Below, one piece after another: positions 1-6,194 of a stretch of DNA of 6,468 nucleotides; position 1 is the first letter of the stretch, and every line of letters starts with the position of its first letter. This stretch comes from JBGVMW01 sp045125095 (GTDB taxonomy: Bacteria > Bacillota > Clostridia > Lachnospirales > Lachnospiraceae): assembly GCA_045125095.1 (NCBI GenBank), contig JBGVMW010000291.1, forward strand, positions 1 through 6,468, in the 5' to 3' direction. The notes under the pieces are model-generated. The model was given only the letters and a program-made list of their open reading frames with translations. It was not told the DNA's origin and ran no database searches. The translations under genes and the position numbers were made by a program.

Positions 1-1188
1 TTACGCATATATGCCGGATTATGTGTGGGGAAAAGAGTCATACTATTAGATCCCAATAATAGACTAGAAGATATAAAAGACATAATTGAATTTTGTGATA
101 CAAACAAAGTTTTTATTTCCGAAAAGGAAAAAGCATTTAAAGAACAATTATTAAAATATGACTTGTCTTTTTTTGAGGAAGAAATACAGGATAATATTTG
201 TGAAAACTATAAAGATGGCGAGGCTGTATTTTATACTTCGGGAACATCAAATAAATCAAAGGGCATTATTTTGACAGGTGAGAATATAATAAATAGATGC
301 AGTCGCTCATCAAAAATATTGGCAATGTCAGTCAGCGGAGATATTTATGTTCCTGTTTCATGTTCCCATGTGTTCTTTAATAGTGTAATTACCTTTTTAA
401 ATCAGGGAAGAAGAATATTTGTTGGAACGATTCGAAAAATTGTCAAAGACGTTCAAAAGTATAAACCATCTATTCTTATTGCATCGCCAAATATCTTTTC
501 TACATTGGTAGAACATAGCGATAATCTGGAATTTGTAAAACTGATAATTCTTGGTGGAAGTAAGTGTGATGAAGCAACCAAAGAAAAAGCTGATTCTTTG
601 GGTATTCTGTTACAGAATTTATATGGGGCAACAGAGCTGGGCGGTTCTATTGCTATGACTGTACCTGGCGGAAAAATAAATGAATTCTATCTTTCTAAAG
701 ATGTAAAAGTTTATTATGAAGATGATAAAATTGCAGTTGAGACGGATACATTGATGAAAGGTTATTATCATAATGAAGAATTGACTAATGAAGTATTAGC
801 TGGTAATAAGTACTATATTAGCGATGAACTTGTTAAAAATCCTAATGGTACATATAGTATTTTAGGTCGCAAAGATAATGTTATTGTAATGAATAATGGA
901 ATGAAATTATCTATTGAAGACATTGAATTTAATATCAAGAAACAAATTACTCAAATAGAAGAAGTATGTATATTATATGTTGATGATAAGATAATTGCGA
1001 TTGTTAATACAATGGGTGATTCGAAAGAGGTTGTGGAAGAGTTGAAGTCTTTTAACAAAAATCAACCATTTTTTGCAAAAATCCAGGAAATCTACTTTAA
1101 TAGAGACGGATTTGAATATACATCAATTGGTAAACTAAAGAGAGGAAAAGTTCAACAAGAATTTGAACAAGGAAAATATGAGAGATAA
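1..1188 (+). CDS. AMP-binding adenylation/acyl-ligase enzyme, 5' partial
   Basis: ATP-dependent carboxylic acid-activating enzyme (ANL superfamily) that probably makes an acyl-adenylate and loads it on the carrier protein encoded next. The frame is open from base 1 (reads LRIYAGLC before the GTG at 25), and that stretch matches the N-terminal lobe of the family, so the gene starts outside the window and GTG 25 is not the start. Counting from GTG 25: P-loop YTSGTSNKSKG at 70-80, a PVSCSHVFFNS segment at about 110-120 resembling the acyl-ligase 'PL.H' motif, YGATE at 200-204, ISDELV at 265-270 with the ATP-ribose Asp267, GRKDNVIVMNNG at 281-292, and the hinge plus C-terminal lobe ending in SIGKLKR with the likely catalytic Lys370. 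The core is conserved, so it is probably active. The motif around 114-120 looks more like a fatty or aryl acid ligase than an amino-acid adenylation domain, but the substrate cannot be read. It overlaps the carrier protein gene by 11 bp. Confidence 0.9.
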   Translation, partial: LRIYAGLCVGKRVILLDPNNRLEDIKDIIEFCDTNKVFISEKEKAFKEQLLKYDLSFFEEEIQDNICENYKDGEAVFYTSGTSNKSKGIILTGENIINRCSRSSKILAMSVSGDIYVPVSCSHVFFNSVITFLNQGRRIFVGTIRKIVKDVQKYKPSILIASPNIFSTLVEHSDNLEFVKLIILGGSKCDEATKEKADSLGILLQNLYGATELGGSIAMTVPGGKINEFYLSKDVKVYYEDDKIAVETDTLMKGYYHNEELTNEVLAGNKYYISDELVKNPNGTYSILGRKDNVIVMNNGMKLSIEDIEFNIKKQITQIEEVCILYVDDKIIAIVNTMGDSKEVVEELKSFNKNQPFFAKIQEIYFNRDGFEYTSIGKLKRGKVQQEFEQGKYER

Positions 1189-1402
1189 TATATGTAAATT
1201 TATTGCAAATACATTAGGAATTGATATAAATAAAATTGAAATGGATACACATCTGATTAATGATTTGGATTTAGATTCATTTACTTTAGTTAACCTGATT
1301 GGTGACTTAGAGGATGAGTTTGATGTATTTTTTACAGAGGGTGAGATTAATTCTATTCAAACAGTTGGAGATATAGTCAATTATATTGAGGAGAATAGTT
1401 AA
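1178..1402 (+). CDS. Free-standing acyl/peptidyl carrier protein
   Basis: A 74-residue carrier protein that holds acyl groups as thioesters on 4'-phosphopantetheine. The attachment motif is DLDLDSF, with Ser34 the modified residue. The acidic four-helix pattern (LGIDINKIEMDTHLINDLDLDS...LIGDLEDEFDVFFTEGEINSIQTVGDIVNYIEE) is typical of the family, and the length is normal. I chose ATG 1178 because AAGGA lies just upstream at 1169-1173; a TTG at 1163 in the same frame would add five residues but has no nearby ribosome binding site. The start lies inside the end of the adenylation gene, which suggests translational coupling and 1:1 use with that enzyme. The neighbours argue for a dedicated secondary-metabolite or lipid-modifying carrier rather than the housekeeping fatty-acid AcpP, but sequence alone cannot separate ACP from PCP. 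Confidence 0.9.
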   Translation: MRDNICKFIANTLGIDINKIEMDTHLINDLDLDSFTLVNLIGDLEDEFDVFFTEGEINSIQTVGDIVNYIEENS

Positions 1403-1403
1403 A

Positions 1404-2654
1404 GTGGAAAAAGTAAGTAGTGGTTTTTATATTTATGGAGATTCTGATAATCAGAATTTAATGGTTTTAAATATAGAGTTAGCTGATGAAATTAATCCTC
1501 AAAAAATGGAAGAAGCAATTAATAAAGCTCTTTTGATACATCAAAATATAAAGGTAAAATTAGTTTGGGAAAATAATAACTTTTATTTTGAACAAAATGA
1601 TAAACCATTTTCTATTACCCAAAAAGAAAAAGTGACATTAATCACAGATACAAATGATTATTTATTTGGCGTAACTATCAAAGGGAACGAATTTATTATG
1701 TATATGTCGCATGCTCTTGCTGATGGAGATACGATGTCACCTTTTATTAAATGCTGTATTTTATACTATTATTCATTGCTTGGTATAAATGAGTTTGATG
1801 AAATATTAGAACAACGAAGTAAAAAATATTCTAATATGCAAAAATATCAAAATCCATATGAGTTAGAGAAATTAAAAGAAATTAAGTTAAATAAAGAAAC
1901 CGTCAAAAATGATAATCTGAGATTTTCAGATTTAAAATCTAGCAGAAAACAATATGTTGAAACATTAAAAGTAAGCCATGATAAACTTACCGATTTGGCG
2001 AGAAGCTTTGAATCTGATAAAATGTTTACAATTTTGGCAATATTAGCTGATGCTATTCTCGAAATAGAAGAGAGTGGTGAAAATGTTTCTGCCTATATTG
2101 CTATGGATATGAAAAGAGCATTGGGAATAAGATTCGCAACACATGAATGTATCTCCCATAATAGATTATGTCTGGGAAATGATGCTAATCTTTCTTTAGA
2201 GGAGCGTGCGAAAGCTTATCAGAAAGCATGGAATGATTCAGAACCTCAAAAAAGAGGCTTAGAAGCATTCAGAAGTAGTTATGAAATTGTAAAGACTTTT
2301 CAAAAAGACAAGATAGGTTATTCGAAAAAGAATATTTTGTATAAGCATTTATGTGATATACAAATTATGAATCAGGATACATTTTCTTTTAGTATGATGA
2401 CATTTATTAATCAGCATGAAAATTTGAAGAAATATGTTAAATCATTGTATGCATATGGAATCAATCTTGTAACAGATATTCTTTTTGAGATTCATCAAGT
2501 CGGAGACCTTGAGTGTCTTACAGTTACATACTGTGAAGAGGCAGATAAATATATACAAAATATTGTAAAGAAATTTGATGATTTAGGAATACTTGAATCA
2601 AATAAAAAAATCGATATTCCTCAAGTTGGTATAGACATAAGTAAAGTACTTTAA
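1404..2654 (+). CDS. Condensation/acyltransferase-superfamily protein (HxxxD type)
   Basis: A 416-residue stand-alone protein of the chloramphenicol-acetyltransferase-like fold shared by NRPS condensation domains, alcohol acetyltransferases and BAHD/PapA enzymes. The catalytic signature is MSHALADGDT, giving His103 and Asp107 in an HxxxDG arrangement. It sits after an N-terminal half resembling the family (paired-helix segment INPQKMEEAINKALLIHQNIKVKL). I see no clear C-terminal DFGWG-type motif. GTG 1404 is preferred because GAGGAG at 1388-1393 is ten bases upstream; a TTG at 1386 would add six residues and overlap that site. The gene starts two bases after the carrier protein stop, so the three genes look like one operon. 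Probable role: transfer of the carrier-bound acyl group to an amine or alcohol acceptor. The acceptor is unknown. Confidence 0.75.
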   Translation: MEKVSSGFYIYGDSDNQNLMVLNIELADEINPQKMEEAINKALLIHQNIKVKLVWENNNFYFEQNDKPFSITQKEKVTLITDTNDYLFGVTIKGNEFIMYMSHALADGDTMSPFIKCCILYYYSLLGINEFDEILEQRSKKYSNMQKYQNPYELEKLKEIKLNKETVKNDNLRFSDLKSSRKQYVETLKVSHDKLTDLARSFESDKMFTILAILADAILEIEESGENVSAYIAMDMKRALGIRFATHECISHNRLCLGNDANLSLEERAKAYQKAWNDSEPQKRGLEAFRSSYEIVKTFQKDKIGYSKKNILYKHLCDIQIMNQDTFSFSMMTFINQHENLKKYVKSLYAYGINLVTDILFEIHQVGDLECLTVTYCEEADKYIQNIVKKFDDLGILESNKKIDIPQVGIDISKVL

Positions 2655-2777
2655 ACTTAGCTGTATTTTCTTGATGTGGTAATCCAAAGCATCATTGGAA
2701 TGGTAATGGCTATGGTCATAGCATTAGCAATGGTAAAGGTCATACTTATAAGTAACATAAATTTTAATAGTATTTTT

Positions 2778-2809
2778 GAAGAGGCTAGGAATATAGTCTC
2801 TTCTTTTTT
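2778..2809 (+). terminator. Rho-independent terminator of the acyl-transfer operon
   Basis: GAAGAGGCTA (2778-2787) pairs with TAGTCTCTTC (2794-2803) through ten pairs with one G-U wobble around a six-base loop, followed at once by six T (2804-2809). It lies 124 bp after the condensation-type gene and faces the right way to end that operon. Confidence 0.85.
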
Positions 2810-2835
2810 GTTATTATTGTAATGTGGATAAAAAT

Positions 2836-2880
2836 GTGATATAGTCATATAGTACCATATATAATATGTTTTATAAGGAG
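2836..2880 (+). promoter_or_regulatory. Sigma-A-like promoter plus ribosome binding site with no gene behind it
   Basis: A perfect -10 box TATAAT (2860-2865) has a weak -35 candidate GTGATA (2836-2841, four of six matches) at 18 bp spacing. A clean AAGGAG ribosome binding site follows at 2875-2880. Six bases later (2887) the transposon begins, so the original coding region is not next to these signals. Inference: the insertion fell at or just before the start codon of a host gene that should resume right of the window. Confidence 0.6.
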
Positions 2881-2886
2881 ATAAAG

Positions 2887-2984
2887 TGTTAAGCCGCACT
2901 TTATTCCAGATGATTTCTGCAAATTATTTCAGTCAAAATCCCCTGTCATAAAGTGCGGAAATGATAATGACAGCAAATTATTTC
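2887..2984. repeat. Transposon left end with three candidate transposase sites
   Basis: Three related 12-mers run inward: GCACTTTATTCC (2896-2907), then GCAAATTATTTC twice (2919-2930, 2973-2984). The second and third lie inside a perfect 17-bp direct repeat (2919-2935 and 2973-2989) with 54-bp periodicity. A reversed copy of the first site's core, ATAAAGTGCGG (2948-2958), is a perfect 11-bp inverted repeat of 2894-2904. A CCGCACAT half-motif follows at 2993-3000. Multiple spaced sites at each end are the Tn7/Mu layout; that the transposase binds them is inference. Confidence 0.75.
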
Positions 2985-3008
2985 AGTCATAACCGCACAT
3001 ACTCGTAG

Positions 3009-3051
3009 CCTTATTTCAGCTTAATCTGTATAGGATTACATTGAAATAAGG
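3009..3051. repeat. Perfect 10-bp inverted repeat inside the left end
   Basis: CCTTATTTCA (3009-3018) and TGAAATAAGG (3042-3051) are exact reverse complements around 23 bases. TTATTTCAG (3011-3019) also equals part of the two 17-bp repeats to its left, so it may be a fourth, degenerate transposase site. The right arm shares bases 3048-3051 with the next hairpin, so the two cannot fully form together in RNA. Confidence 0.6.
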
Positions 3052-3071
3052 TCACGAATACCCGTGACCTT
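3048..3071 (-). terminator. Likely terminator of the leftward transposition operon
   Basis: AAGGTCACG (3048-3056) and CGTGACCTT (3063-3071) form a perfect 9-bp stem with a six-base loop, ten bases after the stop of the last leftward gene. Reading leftward, the stem is followed by only a short, broken T-rich stretch (ATTTCA), so intrinsic termination may be partial. Confidence 0.55.
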
Positions 3072-3081
3072 AAAATAGATT

Positions 3082-3405
3082 TTATATAGTTTCATCAAGA
3101 CAGCCAATGATCTTAAGTGCTGATACAAGACTTTCAACATCAACAGGATTGTCAAGGTGCCGTGAGATGCTTTCGGTATTCCAAAAGGTATCTGACAAAT
3201 ATGAAAGTTCACAACCGAAGTCAATGTTGGGAATACATAGATAGTTGCCATATTCATAAGAACCTGTTATGACATGGAAACTGCTTCCCCTTGCGTTAAT
3301 GACGGCTTCGGTATGATAGGGGGTGTGAGAGAGAATGTTAATCTCGCCCGTCCATGAATGTTTGCCGCAGGTATGGTTAGAATTACATTGAAAAATCATG
3401 TACAT
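3082..3405 (-). CDS. Small transposon-borne protein, DUF6618-like
   Basis: A 107-residue protein of unknown function, last gene of the transposition operon. The central block ARGSSFHVITGSY-EYGNYLCIPN and FGCELSYLSDTFWN (residues 38-76) is what I recall, from memory only, of small proteins labelled DUF6618 in Lachnospiraceae mobile elements. Residues 6 and 13 are Cys and the start (FQCNSNHTCGKHSWTGEINIL) could form a small beta sheet, possibly metal binding, but a complete zinc motif is not evident. There is no signal peptide or membrane segment. The poly-G ribosome binding site overlaps the ATPase stop codon. Met1 (3405) is only three bases from it, so Met3 (3399), nine bases away, may be the true start. 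The eight-base gap to the ATPase gene suggests co-translation and a role with the transposase machinery, which is inference. Confidence 0.75.
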   Translation of the reverse strand: MYMIFQCNSNHTCGKHSWTGEINILSHTPYHTEAVINARGSSFHVITGSYEYGNYLCIPNIDFGCELSYLSDTFWNTESISRHLDNPVDVESLVSALKIIGCLDETI

Positions 3406-3413
3406 GCACCCCC

Positions 3414-4223
3414 CTAAGCAAAAGGATTCTGATTGGAAACAGCAGCAAGAATTACTTCCTCATCAATCACTTCCTTCTGAAGCTGTGAACCTATTGTGAG
3501 GGCATCAGTCATTATGTTATCGATGATGCGGGGATTTCCCTGAACATATCCGTGGACTGCGGAAAGCGCGGAATCACTCATGATGGAAGGGGCAGCACCG
3601 GCACATTTTAGTTTGTGTCTGATGTATTCAGGAACTTCAGAGTCAGTAAGTCCTTCGTAATTATAGCGGATGGTAATTCTTTGATTCAAAGCCTCATGTA
3701 CAGGTTTTCTCAGAGTGTCCTGTAAATAAGACTCGCCACACAAAATCAGGGTAAAGCAGTTTAGTGAGTCGTATCCATAGTTCATAAGCATCTTGATGTC
3801 GTTGAGAATACCTGTGTTTAAGTACTGGGCTTCATCAATGGCAAGTAACAGAGGCTGTCTTTTTTCTTTATAAAGATAGTAAATCTGGTCCTGAATGGAA
3901 CGAAACATGCCGGTCTTACCACCACGGTCGCTGACTCCAAGCACCTGACAGAATTCCTTATAGAATTCAGAAACACTGACAGTTGAAAGACAGATGTATT
4001 CCATGTGATACATGTTCGGATTGAGGCTTTTGGCAAAACAGCGCAGGGCGTAGGATTTACCCATGCCGGGTCTTGCGGTAAAAACGCCGATACCTCTTGT
4101 TTCTTTCAGAAAATTCAGGCGGGCTGTCATCTGCTCAAAATCATTTGAGCGGAAACAGTCATTTTCAGAAAACTGTTGTTTGTCAAAAGGATTGGAATGA
4201 AGTCCATAAAAAGAATTAAACAT
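3414..4223 (-). CDS. AAA+ transposition ATPase, ExeA/TniB/TnsC-like
   Basis: A 269-residue ATPase that in related systems forms filaments on target DNA and activates the DDE transposase. It opens with FYGLHSNPF (residues 5-13), the usual start of the ExeA/TniB group. Walker A is ARPGMGKS (50-57) with Lys56; the first motif position is Ala instead of the usual Gly. Walker B is LLLAIDEAQ (125-133) with Asp130-Glu131. A LNQRI segment (179-183) gives the probable arginine finger Arg182, and GNPRIIDN (229-236) is the sensor-2 helix. Length matches Tn552-type ATPases. The ATG shares bases with the transposase stop (TAATG), with GGGAGG (4233-4238) nine bases upstream, so the two proteins are translationally coupled. 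IstB of IS21 was considered, but the N-terminal signature fits the TniB/TnsC side better. Confidence 0.9.
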   Translation of the reverse strand: MFNSFYGLHSNPFDKQQFSENDCFRSNDFEQMTARLNFLKETRGIGVFTARPGMGKSYALRCFAKSLNPNMYHMEYICLSTVSVSEFYKEFCQVLGVSDRGGKTGMFRSIQDQIYYLYKEKRQPLLLAIDEAQYLNTGILNDIKMLMNYGYDSLNCFTLILCGESYLQDTLRKPVHEALNQRITIRYNYEGLTDSEVPEYIRHKLKCAGAAPSIMSDSALSAVHGYVQGNPRIIDNIMTDALTIGSQLQKEVIDEEVILAAVSNQNPFA

Positions 4224-5494
4224 TAATCGTTACCTCCCATCTTTGAATAATCAAGAACCGGTGAATTGTTGCGCCTGGTGTGACAGTTGTCTATTTTGTT
4301 TGTTTTGTGAATCGGAGATTTGGTGTTTTCATAAAGAATGTAGGCATTATCCATGTCATTGGGAAGAAAACGAATCTCCACTTTCATCTTAATGAACTGC
4401 ATTGGAACATCATAGCTTGTGTTATTGATTGAAACGGTAGCATCATTTCTGACAGTTCTGAAAATGCGGTTGTAAAAACAGTCATCAAGCCACTCGCGTG
4501 AAAGTGGGCGACGGACGTTCTGACAAGTGTCCTGAAAACGAGTCATGGGAGTGGTGTCAATGCCAGTGTGAAAAGTTGTGTTATAGTTTCTGACATAGTC
4601 CTTAAGCATTTCATTAAACTGCCCGAGTGACTCGATGGAAGTTGTATCAATAGTGTGAATCCATGTGGATTTCATGGTCCGCCACTGCCGTTCTGATTTA
4701 CCCTTAGAGGCCCCATCCCTGACACGGGTATGGATAAGGCTTATTCCGAGGGAAACACAAATCATGGAAAGCTGTTCATTGGCATAAGGTCCGCCATTGT
4801 CAACAAGCAGCTTTGAAGGAATACAGCCATATGTGGAAATGGCATCCTTTAGTACTTTCTGAAAGTTGGCAGCATTATCATTGTAAAACATCTGTGCACC
4901 AACAAGAAGTCGCGAATGGTCATCAATAATGGCAACACAGTAAACCTGTCTGCTGACACCGTTTTCGGAAATGTGGGCAATGTAGCAGGTGTCGGCCTGC
5001 CACATCTTACCAAAGGAATCCTCCTCAAAGGCCTTGCGGTCTCTCAGATTTGGATTTAAAGCAGATTTTAAATCGTTCTTACGGATAAACCGTTGAACGG
5101 AGTCAACACTGGAAGAAGCTGCAATGAACCCTTCTTTAACAAGATGATGATAAATCTGGGTTGCGTTCATTTTTGGAAAGAGTTCTTTGAGACGATAAAT
5201 TTCAGAGACTGCCTCATCATTAAGAACCCTGGAGTTTCCCTTGTCAGAGCGTGTTTGTGGCATGAGCATGTCAAGACCGCCTTTCTGATATTTGTAAGCC
5301 CATTCAGCTATAGTTTTATAGTTGAATTTTTTGTGGGAACCATCTGGCAAGGTAAAAGTGTTTTCGGCTATGCGTTTAAAATAGGCAGTTGCAGACGTGT
5401 CAGGAAAAAGCCCCTGAATGACAGGAGCAATGAGACCGAACCGAAACTCGGCAACAGCGGCAGCATTTTTTAATTCGTTGCAGGTATCAGACAT
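4223..5494 (-). CDS. DDE transposase, TniA/TnsB/MuA-like (rve core)
   Basis: A 423-residue transposase that would cut and join the element ends. Residues about 35-145 form helix-turn-helix DNA-binding modules (KTIAEWAYKYQKGGLDML; NATQIYHHLVKEGF). The RNase H-like core carries Asp168 (WQADTCY), Asp232 (LLVDNGG) and Glu268 (KGKSERQWR), with 35 residues between the last two: a complete DD(35)E triad. The C-terminal segment RTVRNDATVSINNTSYDVP (about 346-364) is the small Mu-type beta barrel. I chose ATG 5494 because AAGGAGG (5503-5509) stands eight bases upstream; an ATG at 5515 would put that site inside the gene. It lies 58 bp downstream of the zinc-ribbon gene and overlaps the ATPase gene. 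All catalytic residues are present, so it is probably active. It is shorter than TnsB or MuA and close to Tn552 transposase. Confidence 0.93.
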   Translation of the reverse strand: MSDTCNELKNAAAVAEFRFGLIAPVIQGLFPDTSATAYFKRIAENTFTLPDGSHKKFNYKTIAEWAYKYQKGGLDMLMPQTRSDKGNSRVLNDEAVSEIYRLKELFPKMNATQIYHHLVKEGFIAASSSVDSVQRFIRKNDLKSALNPNLRDRKAFEEDSFGKMWQADTCYIAHISENGVSRQVYCVAIIDDHSRLLVGAQMFYNDNAANFQKVLKDAISTYGCIPSKLLVDNGGPYANEQLSMICVSLGISLIHTRVRDGASKGKSERQWRTMKSTWIHTIDTTSIESLGQFNEMLKDYVRNYNTTFHTGIDTTPMTRFQDTCQNVRRPLSREWLDDCFYNRIFRTVRNDATVSINNTSYDVPMQFIKMKVEIRFLPNDMDNAYILYENTKSPIHKTNKIDNCHTRRNNSPVLDYSKMGGND

Positions 5495-5552
5495 TGTAAA
5501 ACCCTCCTTTTTCATGATGATTCAATGATAAAAGGAAGAAATAAGCATGTCA

Positions 5553-6188
5553 CTAACACGGTTGCGTGGTCACCTGAATCCGGTAATCGGGGTAAAACAC
5601 ATGCTGGCAGTAAACAGCGTTTTTGGGGTTTGCATGAGACTGAAGAAAAGAAAATCCAAACCTTGAAACAAATGAGGAAGCAACAGATGAATAACTATCA
5701 TTTTTTCCCAGCTGAAAAATAAAACTTCTGGAAGGTGTCTCAAGATTATCCAGGTAACCCAGCCAGAGTTCCTTGTGGGATTTCCATAAAGAAACCCATT
5801 TATACAGCTGTTTCAGGGTTATTGAAAATCTTTCACAGAGTTTTTCAACAGAGAAAAGATGCATGAAATAAGTCCCCAGAACCTGAAGAACAAAGAACAG
5901 GCTGTATGAGCAGTATGGGATAATGAAGTCAGGAAGAATTGCATGAGTGGTACCACAGCTGTCACAGACAACGCGGGTAATGGAAATATCATGATGAACA
6001 ACATTTCCATTTATGAAGTCAATAAGGTTTCTCTTATAGTAGCTGTGAATGTGGAGATTACCAGTTGATTCGCAGACAGGGCAGGTTTCAAGCTGAGGCC
6101 TGAATAATGCCATATATTTTTGGAAAAAAGATTTTGATGAAATTTTAATGTTAAAAAGCTTGATAAATAGTGAGTTTTTTCTTATCAT
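5553..6188 (-). CDS. Zinc-ribbon plus helix-turn-helix protein, DUF6431-like
   Basis: A 211-residue protein of unknown role, first gene of the transposition operon. CPVC (36-39) and CDSC (75-78) make a four-cysteine zinc ribbon spanning a HSYYKR segment. GTTHAILPDFIIPY (79-92) follows, a block I recall from proteins annotated DUF6431 in Lachnospiraceae. Residues about 111-140 (FSVEKLCERFSITLKQLYKWVSLW) look like a helix-turn-helix. The tail ends FVSRFGFSFLQ...TTQPC with no catalytic motif that I recognise. The fold suggests DNA or RNA binding; target choice or regulation of transposition is inference. ATG 6188 has no convincing ribosome binding site. The frame stays open upstream to a stop at 6324-6326 but contains no ATG, GTG or TTG, so 6188 is the first usable start. 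A rightward promoter overlaps its first ten codons. No clear leftward promoter was found; the AT-rich stretch 6322-6350 is the only candidate region. Confidence 0.8.
   Translation of the reverse strand: MIRKNSLFIKLFNIKISSKSFFQKYMALFRPQLETCPVCESTGNLHIHSYYKRNLIDFINGNVVHHDISITRVVCDSCGTTHAILPDFIIPYCSYSLFFVLQVLGTYFMHLFSVEKLCERFSITLKQLYKWVSLWKSHKELWLGYLDNLETPSRSFIFQLGKNDSYSSVASSFVSRFGFSFLQSHANPKNAVYCQHVFYPDYRIQVTTQPC
6160..6188 (+). promoter_or_regulatory. Strong sigma-A promoter firing rightward
   Basis: TTGATA (6160-6165) and TATCAT (6183-6188) each match the sigma-A consensus at five of six positions and are separated by exactly 17 bp. The predicted transcript starts near 6195, just before the first stem of the predicted RNA. 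The -10 box lies on the start codon of the leftward zinc-ribbon gene, so the two transcription directions should interfere. Confidence 0.75.
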
Positions 6189-6194
6189 AGTTAA

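Noticed and set aside
2657..2899. An 80-codon leftward open frame
   Set aside because: It crosses the terminator, the promoter and the transposon junction, has no ribosome binding site and no recognisable protein features.
2887..2989. CRISPR-like array from the spaced 17-bp repeats
   Set aside because: Only two exact repeats, 54 bp apart, lie at a transposon end and match the right-end motifs; they are better explained as transposase sites, and there are no cas genes.
5093..5473. A 126-codon rightward open frame inside the transposase gene
   Set aside because: It is the antisense frame of a clearly coding DDE transposase, with no ribosome binding site or family resemblance.
3414..5494. Assignment as an IS21-family element (istA/istB)
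   Set aside because: The ATPase begins like ExeA/TniB/TnsC (FYGL..NPF) rather than the DnaC-like IstB, and the extra genes and three-site ends fit Tn552/Tn7-type elements better.
5525..5722. A 65-codon rightward frame antisense to the zinc-ribbon gene
   Set aside because: It is the shadow of a leftward gene with clear CxxC pairs, and no domain is recognisable in it.
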